Shown here: positions 12,549-23,900 of the stretch, in pieces
Layout: each line of letters starts with the position of its first letter
Position numbering within the stretch: position 1 is the first letter of the stretch
Origin: Glossina fuscipes
Taxonomy: Eukaryota; Arthropoda; Insecta; Diptera; Glossinidae
Direction of reading: 5' to 3'
Assembly: GCF_014805625.2 (NCBI RefSeq)
Contig: NW_023998415.1
Coordinates: 25,960,730-26,024,729, forward strand
Length of the DNA: 64,000 nucleotides
Made by a program: the position numbers and the translations under genes
Notes under the pieces: generated by a model
What the model saw: only the letters and a program-made list of their open reading frames with translations
Database searches by the model: none
Told to the model about the DNA's origin: nothing

Positions 12549-13293
12549 CTACATAATCACAGTGATGTATACGTCTCTTCTCCAGTTCGGGATTATTACG
12601 GCGATTATAACGTCTCGTATGTATCGATGATGCCGAGATATTTAATAAATCAGTGCTAGGTGTTAATGAAGATATCGAAGCAGAATTTTTTGTTTGATTC
12701 CGTTGCTGTTGATGATGATTAGCGGACAAGGTTGGTAGAGATGAGGCGGAAACACAAGATGATTCTTTATCATTATTTTTGGAATTTCTTATGGTCAGGA
12801 CATTGGCCGAACCAAATGCTGTTAATATCCGATTATTAACCGAATTCAAGTGCTGTTCCGTCGACTTTGTTGCCTCCGTTACACTTGACGTTGTGTTCGT
12901 TTTCAATGCTATCGTATACGGACACATATTAGCGCCAGACATTTGTTCTTGCTGCTCTTGATATGGCGGAGGCGGTGTTGAGCGTTTAATTGATTGTTTT
13001 TGCTGTTGATTAACAGCGGCCACAACAGCGGCTGCTGCTGCCGCTGCCATTGAAGCTCCCGGACTTCCGGGATCCGAACTAGGTGGAGTTAAGGGCGACA
13101 TGAATGATATTTGCCGTGAGCCAGTACTATGATATGAATTGCTAACGGTAATCGCATTAGTATTTGCTGACATTAAAATAAGTGGACAAATTTGTGGTTT
13201 TTGCAATTGCTGCTGCTGCTGCTGCTGTTGCTGTTGTTGTTGTTGTATTGTTGATGGTGAAGGCTGGGATATATCGTATTTAGTATAGTAAGG
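12549..13293 (-). CDS. dar1: KLF5/Dar1-like transcription factor, exon ending in zinc finger 1
   Basis: Coding exon of a Krueppel-like C2H2 transcription factor, expected to act in the nucleus on GC/CACCC-type sites; fly Dar1 controls dendrite growth and neuron shape. It begins at a clean acceptor (ctctcatctgcag, then CCT at 13293) in phase 0 and ends at a GTGAGT donor (12548) in phase 1. In order it encodes a polyglutamine run (about 13200-13250), TPPSSDPGSP (13060-13089), an alanine run, TPPPPY (12961-12978), a Ser/Thr/Asn-rich stretch and RYNRRNNPELEKRRIHHCDYV (12550-12612). The same order (PPSS-PGSP, PPPSY, RYNRRSNPDLEKRRIHYCDY) is known in vertebrate KLF5, which fixes the subfamily over KLF6/7 (luna). 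The exon stops in the Gly codon between the two cysteines of finger 1, so the three fingers are completed elsewhere. The open frame past 12549 is intron read-through. The family call is firm; the symbol is by homology. Confidence 0.9.
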
Positions 13294-13373
13294 CTGCAGA
13301 TGAGAGCAAAAATGAACCAAAAATTTTAATTATTTTTCTTTAATTTTGCTTTTCTTCTCGCATTAACATTTAC
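13294..13373 (-). other. 80-base intron between KLF5-like exons
   Basis: Minus-strand intron from GTAAATGTTAATGC to ctctcatctgcag. It is the only short intron of the gene in the window. The frame reads a short way into it from both sides, which makes the flanking exons look longer than they are. Confidence 0.85.
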
Positions 13374-14248
13374 CTGACTGCTATGCCATGGATAATTATT
13401 ATTATTGAGATTTTTCGAGTTATTATCCATCGCCAGATTACTGCTGTTTATTGTTAACGCTTTTACTTGCAGGGTGTGATTGTTGTTGTCATAAGTTGTC
13501 GTTGGATCGTTAAGATTTTGATTTAAAAGACGATGTTGTTGTTGTTGTTGTTGTTGTTTTTGTAAATATATCGATTGATTATACATGCTATTATCCGGAC
13601 TGAAACTTAACAAATTCACGCTATTGGTATTCGGAGTGTAATTCGTTTCACTGTTATGACTACTCGCCGTACTATGACATCTGTTTGATTGATTGGGACT
13701 ATTGCTGTTACTACGCAAGGCGTTAGTTATATTGGCTTGTTGTTGTTGTTGTTGTTGTTGCTCCAGGATAAATATATCTCTATCGTTTAAGTTGCGATGA
13801 GATTGATACAAACGTTGTTGCTGTTGTTGATTATTGCTATAATGATAAACATTAATTTGTCCGGACCGGGGCGATACCGGAGCTGGTAGTTGAGGAAAAC
13901 ACTGCGAATGTGGTGAGTCGGTATTTCTATTGGGCTTTGTAAGTATTTCCTTTTTAATTTCCAACGGATTAATCAAAGATGCTGACAAAGATTCGGGTAA
14001 AGTATCATCGATTGTTTCCATTTTAACTTGCGGTACCAATACGTTTACGTTATTGATAGTCGAACCGCTAAAATTTTGCTGTAATTGCTGCAGTTGCGAA
14101 CTATTTGAATGCTGCTCTAATATCAGGACATTTTCAGGATCAATATTTTGTATTGAATTGGAAATATCCTCCCATAAGACTGGTCTTTGGCATGAATCAT
14201 CCAGATTATAGTAGACATGATGACAAAATGATTCTTTATTTTTGGTAT
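13374..14248 (-). CDS. dar1: KLF5/Dar1-like transcription factor, central exon
   Basis: Second well-supported coding exon of the KLF5-type gene. The acceptor is tatcttttatttttag at 14249 and the donor is CAG|GTAAAT at 13374. Its first two bases complete an Asp codon with the single base left by the exon at 17669, and it ends in phase 0, matching the next exon 80 bases on. There is no start codon here: the frame is open back to the splice site. It begins with a Cys/His/Tyr-containing, non-repetitive segment (FCHHVYYNLDDSCQRPVLWE, about 14244-14170) that looks like a structured or interaction region. After that come glutamine, asparagine and serine tracts typical of a disordered activation region. 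VKME (14016-14027) and IKKE (13947-13958) fit the SUMO consensus. The upstream exon could be either 17669-18365 or the small candidate at 14560-14618, since both leave one base. Confidence 0.88.
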
Positions 14249-14559
14249 CTAAAAATAAAAGATAATTTTTTTACAATAATTCAATTATTGTGCCATCTCG
14301 CCAATGCATCTCAAGATAAACTGGAAAAAGTGCCGCGAGAGCTAAGTTTTAAGCAAACATATTTCTGTCGATATGAATATAAAATGATGCGTATTAAATT
14401 TGAAAGACAGTGTCCATAACCGGGCCACTATAGAAGAGCATAGCATAGCGTAGCCCAACGTATTTTGTTGACCAAACTGCAACAATTGCAGTAATCGTAG
14501 AATTCATCATCATCATGCAATTTTCGAAACAATTGATTGCTTAATGTTGAGATCTCACC

Positions 14560-14618
14560 TTTGACACAACTGCGAATGGCAAAGGATACTCCATATCGGA
14601 CCGGATCAGAAAGCAAAC
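14560..14618 (-). CDS. Candidate alternative small exon inside the KLF5/Dar1-like gene
   Basis: In the intron between the two upstream exons there is a 59-base interval with both splice signals on the minus strand: acceptor ctaactaatcgattatag (AG at 14620-14619) and donor GTCAAAG|GTGAGA (14560). In one frame it reads LLSDPVRYGVSFAIRSCVK and leaves one base, which fits the exon starting at 14248. That frame needs an incoming phase of 2, and the exon at 17669 leaves phase 1, so including it directly after that exon would shift the frame. It would need another exon before it, or a different promoter. The same frame runs on past the donor to a TAG ending at 14428, so it could also be a terminal exon or the remnant of another sequence. 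Confidence 0.3.
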
Positions 14619-14752
14619 TATAATCGATTAGTTAGTATGTAAGTAAATTTTGTTAGATAAATTTAAGTTGTCAAATTAGTTCTGAGAAGTAGTGTTGCCA
14701 TTTCCGATTGGCAAATATTGTTTAGAGGTATTTTTAATTTTGTGATGGACTC

Positions 14753-14776
14753 ATATATATATATATATATATATAT
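14753..14776. repeat. TA microsatellite in intron
   Basis: 24-base TA run. Confidence 0.9.
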
Positions 14777-15509
14777 GCATTTCTCTATACATGTTTCCCT
14801 TATACGAACCATATGAACGCTTATTCTCCCATCCCATACATATTGTTCACATTCAGTTAACTCGCCAAAATACGATTTTTCTTCAATTTTTGCATGAAAT
14901 AATAAAAAAGATGAAGTCTTTTTTTTAGTTTATATGACCAAGCACTCAAGGATGACTTTTATACATCAATTATTTTCACTGTGCAAAAGAAGTTGACGAA
15001 GAAAGGGAAATAGAGATACGCTGTGTGCCCAATCGCTAAGTGCTATATCTTCAGCGCGCGACCGAGCGGTTACGATAACTACAATAACACACCAATCGTC
15101 CTCAAATTATAGTCAACCGCATTGAGGTTTAAACCGTTACTTACTTGACTATGTGGTATAGAGAGTAGTCATAAAAAGGATGCGTTCGAAATCGCCCTCA
15201 ATAACTTTCGCCTTTGGGCCTATGACTATCAATGTAAGAAAATTCGAAAACATTCTTTTAGCTGAAGTACATGTAAGCCTTTCCGCAAGTGGTTTAGGAT
15301 ATAATCAATTAAGCCTGAAAAACCCGTCAGATTTATAGCGAAATTTTGCATTTTCGTTTAATTAATGTTGCACTTCTGGTGCAAGTAATCTAATAAGTTG
15401 TCTTCAAGTCATGATAAACGATATATTTGCAGTTGGATTTGAATTTCCAAATAACTATCATTAGCTTATGCTCAAACAAGATCAACTTTTAAAACGAGTA
15501 ATAAAATTA

Positions 15510-16536
15510 TAGTTGGGCAAGGCTGGCCGTTAAATACTCTGCCTCAATCCTAGCCTAGCACAATTATTCGTCATCAAAAATTCGTCAAAGGCATACTTTT
15601 TTGCGAAATCTCGCATTTTGGGGGATGACCGAAACATCATGTGACGTCATCCGAAATTAAAAAACTTAATTCGCTCCTCAAAAATGTTATCATTTTTCAG
15701 CTTTCGCTATAGAGAACTAAAAATTTTACCTTCTCTTCATATAAGGGCTTGCTTTGCATGATAACCCAGGGTCCAAAAACTAGACCTGTGTGATCCAACT
15801 GTTAATTTTTTTGGATAAGTTCCGTCATAAAATATTAAAAATTAAATCTCTTTGTGAAGGACTAAATTTTCATGAGAAATCTTATATAGAGGAAGGACCC
15901 AGAAACAGACCCATGTGGTTTAAATTTGGTCTACTTAATGTTTATATAAAATTACTAGGAGCGAACAACTTTTCACTACAAAACATTAACAATTTTGGCA
16001 TATAAGGAACTTTACATTTCCTGAGGGGGTGGTACTCAAAAAATAGACCCACGAAGACCACTTCTTTGTGAACTTACTATTATGAAACAATTTTCACCAT
16101 GAAATATGGAAAATTATAGCTTTTTACGATATAAAGGTTCAGTTTTTATAGAAGCGGTTATATGAGAGAGGGCTTAAGGCGAAGGAAGTTTGTTGAAAAT
16201 TTTTGAAAATTGCAATGTATTTCCACATAACGAATTGTCAAGACAAGGCAAGTTCCGTATGCGGTATGGTTGGAAAAGTGGACCGATCCGAAACATTTTC
16301 AGATGAGGACATCCTTGCGTCAAAACACGTCAGTGTACCAAATCGCGAAAGTTGCCACCTGTAAGCTGAACACAAAAATACATGGGCAAATATCAGACAG
16401 TTGGAGAACGACAATCATTTTCTAAATCGATCGGTCCAACAAAAGGTGATTCTCTTTTACGCCCATCTTGGACTTCGTCCGAATAAACGAAATATACGCT
16501 TTACCGCAAATAGGGTAGGCGTAGGGTATAAAAATA
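15510..16536 (-). repeat. Dispersed repeat family 1, long copy c, inverted
   Basis: Inverted counterpart of the copy at 4600-5650, lying in the 3.4-kb intron. It starts with 'agttgggcaaggctggccgt', followed by 'taaatactctgcc', and ends at 'gggtaggcgtagggtataaa'. Shared landmarks are 'ccttctcttcatataagggc', 'agacctgtgtgatccaa', 'aatagacccacg', 'ggttatatgagagagggc' and 'aagtggaccgatccgaaac'. Many substitutions and small indels separate the two copies, so both are old. Confidence 0.65.
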
Positions 16537-17668
16537 TACGATATTAAGTTCCTATACTTTAGCTTATGGACCATTTATGTATAAACATACGATAGGTGAT
16601 TGTAAGAAAAGGGGGAAAATTAACTAAGAAAACATGAAAACTATATATGATTTCGGAAATGATGTCTTATTCTGCATAATCTTACAGATATTGCATAGCT
16701 TTGTTGGTGTTGCGGTAAACCGTATCTTATAAGTAGCTATGTAACGTAATTACTTAGATTTAAGTTATGCTTTTAATACTTGAAACCTAAATAATGTCTG
16801 TCTACTGTTTACTTAACTTCTGAGTGGTATTCCTTACTATAATGTGATAGATTAACACTTAGACTCAAGTTTGCTTGTTAGAACTGTGTAAGCTTAAAAA
16901 TATCCTCTAATCCTATGAAACTGAAACTATTAACTGTGCTGTGCTTTGATAATCTTTTTTTATAATTGCGTAATTTAAGCCATTAATCTTGAGAGTGTTG
17001 CTTAATACGGCTGAAATGGATAATTGTTGCCAGTGATGCAATGAAATAAGCAAAAAAAAAAAAATTAAACAATAAATAAATAAAAATAAATGTTCAAACT
17101 AAACATTGTACTTCTATTCGTATATATAATTATGGCAGAACTTTTTAAATGATTTTTATTAATTTTATTAGTTTAATAATATTTTAGCATTAATTGCGAA
17201 ACTTTCAATAAAACTTTGAAATTATAAACTGAGGAAATGAAAGGCTTCTCGGGTCTTTTCTCTTTCCTAACTTATGGACTGCAACAAACGGAAAGAGAAA
17301 CATGTTTAAATCGTAACAGTTACTTAAGCTGATAGGAAACATATATATACTTGGTTGGTGCTTCTATATGTATTTCTGTGACACATTCCTGCGGTGCGTA
17401 TAAAAGGCAATCGATGGAGTATACTGTACGATTCTAAGTCAATTTAACTATTGTTTCCTGCTCACCTACTCTCCAGTTTCTTTTCTTTTTTTTTTTTTTT
17501 GGGCTATGGAAAAGGAAAGTTTCTTGTAGCTCTAGCTTGTCATCTTAACGTTAAGTATTTGTATCAAATATTTGTTAGAGCCGTTGAAGACTTAGGTCCC
17601 TTCGTACAAGAATCCTTCCTATTAATAAAAGTTTTAAAAGGGTTTCGTCTTTTTTCTTTTCAACTTAC

Positions 17669-18365
17669 CGAACGAGTACTCTTTCCCAATAATTGGTGTG
17701 GATGTGTTTTTAGTTATAGCTGTGGCAGCTGCGGTATAAGAGTCAGGCACTTCGTAAGGATTATCGGTATTGTAGATATTCGAGAAATTGTCGATATCGA
17801 TGGCAGGTGAAGTTGAGACAGAAACCGCAGAGGAGGGATTTATAAGATCTGAATTATTTGCAGAATGTGATGATGCCGTTGCCGTAGATGCAGACTGTAG
17901 GGCAGTAACTTCTTGCGAATTATAAGTGGTTGTTGGACTTTGATCAAGTTTAACGTTATCATGTTGCCAATGATGTTCATTTAAATGGTTATTAAGTGTA
18001 ATGCTACTGTTTTTATTGCTAACTTCTGCGGTTATTTGCCGCTCTTGCTCATACGTTTCAAATGGCGTGACTTCGTGATGCTGTTGTTGTTGCTGTTGTT
18101 GTTGTTCGCATTCAATGCTTACGCTAAGCTTGCTTTGATACTGATTGTTAGACTGACGCGGAGCTAGTTGCTGATAATATTGTTGTTGTAAAGGTTGTTC
18201 TAATTGATGACAGCGCTGGGTATGATGGCAATGGTGATGATGATGATGTTGGTAATGATTATGATTTTGTTCACTGTTGGAGGTAGTTAAGGCGTCAAAT
18301 TCTATATCTGGTTTAATTTTATGCAAACGACCCCTCAGCTCATGCCGACTATCCAAACCGGGAGA
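17669..18365 (-). CDS. dar1: KLF5/Dar1-like transcription factor, upstream polyQ/His exon
   Basis: Coding exon of 697 bases, open throughout, on the minus strand. The acceptor is ctttacttttgattatag (AG at 18367-18366) and the donor is TTCG|GTAAGT at 17669. It enters in phase 0 and leaves in phase 1, which joins cleanly to the exon starting at 14248 (G+AT = Asp). The first residues, SPGLDSRHELRGRLHKIKPD, are non-repetitive and look like conserved N-terminal sequence. A histidine-rich run (about residues 35-49 of the exon), polyQ (about 88-95) and a Ser/Thr/Asn-rich tail follow. There is no ATG in frame at its start; the TTG at 18356 that opens a long frame is not an initiator, so an upstream exon must supply the N-terminus. 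The subfamily call depends on linkage to the zinc-finger exon, because this exon alone has no diagnostic domain. Confidence 0.82.
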
Positions 18366-18924
18366 CTATAATCAAAAGTAAAGAGAGTGACATAAAAAAA
18401 AAAATAATAATAATAAAAGGAAAAAAACATAAATTTCTCTAATTTATCGCAAATACAAGTAAAGTGAGAATTTTATTTACATAAATTCGTTAATTTAATG
18501 TTAAGTGTCTTTAAATATTTTTCACACTTGCTGGAGTAATCTATAAATTATTGCATAATCGTTGTTATAAAAATTATAAAATAAAGGTCATTAGCTTAAC
18601 TGTCATAGATAAGTTGCCACACTCACACACTCAACCCAACTCATGCCGATAATGCAGACGCAAACGATCATCTTTAAATCAACTCAGAATTATATATTAA
18701 AGCATAATATAGAGTCGACTTAATTGATATCATTCGCACTCAACTTAATTTACGAATTAGTGTAAAAATCTTATAATAAAACCAAACTGCAAGTTTGAGA
18801 AAAAATATTACAAAAAAAATTAATAAAAAAACAACAACATGTACAAAGACCTTCTTCCCGCTTTTCATGAAATATCCTAGATTATCCAACATTCCATCCT
18901 TATCCAACCTTATCCATATAATAA

Positions 18925-19232
18925 CTTTTCAAAATGTACCGTTGCACGGAAAAAAGTAATCCGACTCGAATACGTCCTTGGGCCAAAACACATTAGTGAC
19001 TCAAATTTTACTAAAATATCTTAAAAATTACGTACACGAACACAAGACTGCCAGATAGACAGATGGGCAGACGGAAAGACGGACAGACAATATTAGATCG
19101 ATTCAGCAAGTGATTTTGAATCGTGCATTGTTATGAAAAGGGGATATATGTCAACTCTTTCTTAAGGTCGCATACATCTGCGTACACTTTATATACCCTT
19201 GTACTAGGTAGCGGTGTGGAGTAGGGTATAAA
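18925..19232 (-). repeat. Dispersed repeat family 1, short copy d
   Basis: Inverted copy with 'aatacgtccttgggccaaaacac', then 'aaaatatcttaaaaattacg', then a 'gacggaaagacggacagaca' tract, ending 'gtgtggagtagggtataaag'. It lacks the ~700-base interior of copies b and c. Confidence 0.6.
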
Positions 19233-19749
19233 GACACTTATACTCGTTCACGAAAAAAGTTTCGCATCCCAAGGCTAAATGATGCGTACTATTAAAATTG
19301 CTCCAAACAACAGAAGTGGACTAAATGGGTTATAGTTAAGCGTCTCTTATTGTAAATTGGTTAAAATTGTCAAGTTCTCCGACAAAGATTATTAAGAGTA
19401 TTTTTATTTAATAAAACTGACGTCTCTATGCCAATGCCTAGCCAGAGTAACTCCAAGTCCAATCGAGTATTAAGTAGCACGAAAAGCTCAACCTAGCCTC
19501 TTGTTACAAAAGGCTCGCCGAATTTTTATGACCGAAGTTTTATGAAACCTAACAAAGCTTTCCCTTTATTGGTAAGTTGGACTTAATCGTGGTACGAGAA
19601 GTGACGCGTACTTCTTCTTATTAAAATGGTATAACCTAAGGTGAAAAGAATTGCAGGACCTAGGGAGACAAGACATTTAATTTACATCATGTAGTTATGC
19701 AATTTAAGTCACAGTGAAGTAGCTATGAAGTAGCACAGTTCATTATCAT

Positions 19750-19935
19750 CTCCATATATAACGATTTTGACAAAGTGCATAACCAGGCGAGATGTCCTCG
19801 GGATATAGAACATATAGAATTGGATGTAAGTACCTGCCTCGCGGAACACGTTAGACGTAAAAGATGCCAAAGGTACGATTTGAACCGGATTTATTCCATC
19901 AAAGTCCTTACGGATATCTACATAAATTATAAACT
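19750..19935 (-). pseudogene. Possible type-B DNA polymerase fragment (Maverick/Polinton-like)
   Basis: The minus strand is open over about 60 codons and contains YVDIRKDFDGINP followed by IVPLASFTSNVFRE. The pattern resembles the exonuclease-to-polymerase junction of protein-primed family B polymerases, where a Y-x-x-DVDIL segment is followed by DP, IAS and a FR pair. The match is short and the next expected residues are not clear. If correct, this is an inactive scrap of a self-replicating element; chance resemblance is a real possibility. Confidence 0.25.
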
Positions 19936-20872
19936 AAGTCTATTGACAAAAGAGTTCAATGATTTGTTCGCCAACGATTTGACAGGCGGCATGATTTTGT
20001 AAATGTCATACAATTGTGAAGACTTTTGATTATCGGCACGTTTCTATATATAGACCGTAAGTTTTCGATGCGTCACTTAGTCTAATTAATGAAAGTTGAA
20101 ACTGAGTTCGATCCGACTGCAATATCAGTAAGAAATTTGAGATAATATTTAAACTGCAACAGGTATCGAACGACTTGAAATTCTCTAAGAATTTTTCTTA
20201 AATATCTTCTCGTCTTAAAGCTTAGCGCATAAATGGAATCGATTTCCCAGCGGTCACATTAACAGCCAATGAAAATCTTTTGTCATTTTAATCTTATATA
20301 TATATAGTCTTAAGTTGATGGGTAAGCAAGATTCGCGATAGGCGAACTTAATTTTCTTCCCCGTTTTATTATATTCTGTTGAAAATAAAATTCATTGACT
20401 CGTATCACATCAGCTATTGTTTAAGTTTATTATTATTATAACTATAAGGTGCCAATAAAATTGCATGTAAAACCTCAAATAATCGTGCCATAAGCAACTC
20501 CTGAAAGTGGCGCTGTTGTTTTGGCCGTTTCTTCTTTTCCTTTTGCTTTTGCTTTTTTTTTTTGTTTTCCTTTTTCTAGCTTTATTTAATGACATTATCA
20601 TCAGTCTCACATCATTACCATCATCATCACCAGTCTCAGCCTTAGCACCTAAAAACACAATTGCACTATTATTTTAAACTGGCAACTAACACACTGTAAA
20701 ACTCACCCGCAAAATGTTAAACTGAAATGACCCTAAACTAATACCCGACTCTAGTGAACAAAAAAAAAAAAACAAAAAAAAAAATGTAAACTCACAAGCA
20801 CACACATCATGAAATTCAATTTTTTTTAATTCACTTGCTCCTCTGCTCCCCCATTGGCATTGTTGATAATTC

Positions 20873-20873
<1 letters not shown>

Positions 20874-20906
<33 letters not shown>
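20874..20906. repeat. Poly-A run
   Basis: 33 consecutive A. Confidence 0.9.
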
Positions 20907-20910
<4 letters not shown>

Positions 20911-23900
20911 GAAAAGCTGTTTCTCGGTATGTGTGTGTCATGCAAAACAATCGAAGAAAAGCAACCATGAAATTTGTGCGCGCGTCAAGTCGAACATCGA
21001 ATACCCCGCACTACTTTAAGTAAATATGCAAAAATAAAGGTAAATTTTTTAACATGACTATATCTTCCCACAGTGGATTCGATCTGCACACAGAAAAGCA
21101 AAGGCCCGTCTCTCCATAGAACTCTCATAAATAAAATCAAAAAAAAAAAACACTTCGTAAAGCAACTTTCGATGATGTTGCAAAGAGAATGTGCACTAAG
21201 TACACATTCTATCTTTGAGTAGTGAGTATGAAAAGCGAATTTATAGGCAAAGCCTAAATGTGTGTGCAAAAATATTAAAGGAAATTCCATTAAATTCCAA
21301 ATAAGTAAAAATAAAGTGAGAAAAAAAGTAATTGTAATACGTAACATGAAAACGTGACAATAGTGACCTAATGAACCGTTTCTTACTTAACGTGGTACAG
21401 TTATATAATATCAAGACAACAGTAGGAGGGGAAAAAACTTACATACAATACATGAACAGTTTTTTCTGTTTTTTTCCGTTTTTTCTTTTTAGTGAAACTA
21501 AAACTTTATTTATAGTTTTTTCTTTATAATATTTAAGTGTACTTAAGATTTATCGGAGATTCCATTCTTAATAGACTTCGATTGCGAATCGACTCGGTTT
21601 CGCAATATCCTTTCATCCCTCTCTTTCTCACATGTTTTAACATTGAAACGGTTTACGGTTACAAACGCTAAGGCCGAATAATAAAATTCGATCTATATAT
21701 ATGCGCTTATAGCTGAGGGTCATAGATCGAGGGTCGACCATGACTCGTCGATAATGGCAAAAAAAATGATAATTAACATACAGCTTAGACGGGGATCAGA
21801 GAATGATGATCTAAAACATATTACAATTTTTCAGTGAAAACGAAAAGTTCACGATAAAAATAATGCCGACCACAATATATTTTGCACCATTTCTCTTTGC
21901 TTTCACTTTTGTTTTTAAGAAAGCAGAGTTCTCATAAGATGTCCATCCATTTATTGACAAAATTCAACTTTACTTAAATATGTTTGTTACAAAATCTAAT
22001 AATCGAAATAATCACTTCAGTCTTTTGCCTGTTGGTCTCGCATGTCAATTCGATCAATTTTTGTCCACATCTTCCTCTTTGCAGAACCGCTGATCTGCTC
22101 AATACGAATGCATCGATCTGAGCGAGTGCGAATTAGAAGGGGCCATGTCTAGTGAATATGTGGGACACTAGAGGAGTTCCCAGCTCAAGATGACTATCTG
22201 ACCGACGCACGAAGGCTTTCGAGACGAAAATTCTCCACACGAATTCTCTCATACAGCACTTGCGAAATTTTTCATAACTTGTAGCATATTCACTCAACCC
22301 CAACTTAATCATTTCTGTAGCTCAAAGTGCACGTTTTTCTAGTTTAATCCAGTTTAGAACACAAAAAAAAGGAAGGGCCATAAATGACGTAACTTTGCTA
22401 CTTTCGTATACAATTTTTTCTTTTACTTTTTACCTTTTACTTTACACGACCATAACATTGAAATTGATTGAAATGCACTTTATGGCACTTGTCCTGAAAA
22501 TTTTTACAAACGCATTTAGGAACTGCAGTCTCCTTCTAATACGTCCAGCTAACTCACTCGCTTACCGTCATTACACCGAAAAGTTAATGCATGTGATGAT
22601 GATCTTGAAGTCTGACACAAGTGTAAAGTTTTTGTATTTGTTTTTTGTATCTGTTGAGTTCTAAAGTAAAAGTAAATCTCAAGCGTCAGATATTAATCAA
22701 ACTTTTTTAAATGCCTTCAGATTAAGATGTAGATGTGTTTATAAACTGTCGCTATAAACGTCTAACATATGGACCGAACGTTTTCATTGTAAAAAATCGT
22801 AATATTATAATATGCACTGTGTATTGCATCCATCTTACGTCTATAGTACGTTGAGTCCAGCTACCCACCGGAATGTGTACGTTATGGATATATGATCTTT
22901 CCGTTATTTATATGATATTTAATTGCTTCTTTAGCCTGAATCCTGGTTGGGATCATGTCGACTTTTCAATATTCGACGTGATCCAGTCCAGTCCAGCATT
23001 TTACTTTAGATTAAACAAGAAGTAACGCTATCCGTGTTTGCCGGTTTTTTTTCTTTTATTTAATTTTTTGTCAATCTATTGAAAACACGAGAAAACTATG
23101 TAGCATTTATGTCAGAGAAATAGCTTATGGCAATATATAAAGTTCAAAGTCAGTTTAACAAATGCTTCGCATGTCATCTCTAGGGAAAGGATTACTTTCT
23201 ACACTAATAGCCTAAGACATTGCTGCGTATACAAAGAGCTCTTATTTGTGACATTACGAATGCCTGCACGAGTTGAATGAAAATGCTTAAGGGTCGTAAT
23301 TTAACTTTTTAAAAATCCAAATATTTTCCGGTTAAAATTCTTATTACATAAATAAGAAGACTCGAAAATTCGCTTTAAGGCCCATATAGTTTACCTCGTT
23401 ATTTGTCATATCAGTCGTTTAGTCGAAAATTGAATAAACATCTGCTTAGAGTAAATGATTAAAAGACCAAAAAGGAATAAGTTCAGCACACAATCAAACA
23501 TAAACATAATCGAGGCAAATCGAGGCACTCAAATTTGCCGCAGAGATTAAATTTAAATAATCTAAATTGCTATTAATATATATCATGTTAAGCATGTGTG
23601 TGCGTTGCTTGCTTTTATACCTTCGAAAATTAGAATATAATAACGTGCAATACATGTAAACATTAAAATGAAACCATTAACAACCCATCGACGATTTATA
23701 TATTTTTATATCGCACATGGGCGATATAAACGTTATATTTAAAACCCACAACATACCGTAATATTAATAAAAACAACATGAATGAAAAAAGAAAAAGAAA
23801 CAAAAACACAAGCCATTGTGTAATTTAAGAGAAAAAATAAAAAATAAAAAAAAACAAACCACACTAAAGAACAATATTACATGTATGCATGTACTCATGC

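Larger units (their letters stand above)
14249..17668 (-). other. 3.4-kb intron of the KLF5-like gene
   Basis: Separates the exons at 17669 and 14248. It contains the small candidate exon at 14560-14618 and a full-length inverted copy of dispersed repeat family 1 (about 15510-16536). A TA microsatellite lies at 14753-14776. The remainder is AT-rich sequence in which I see no gene. Confidence 0.7.

Noticed and set aside
15145..15225. Exon-like interval reading IGPKAKVIEGDFERILFMTT, minus strand
   Set aside because: Good acceptor and donor, but in the required frame a TAG lies just before the donor, and the opposite strand is equally open.
16930..17016. Possible alternative terminal exon after acceptor attatccatttcag, minus strand
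   Set aside because: About 33 open codons to a TAG in the right phase, but AT-rich codons, no poly-A signal noticed and no recognisable sequence.
17466..17503. Exon-like 38-base interval with strong acceptor and GTGAGC donor, minus strand
   Set aside because: It is mainly a poly-A run (Lys) and, in the phase left by the previous exon, ends in a TAG stop.
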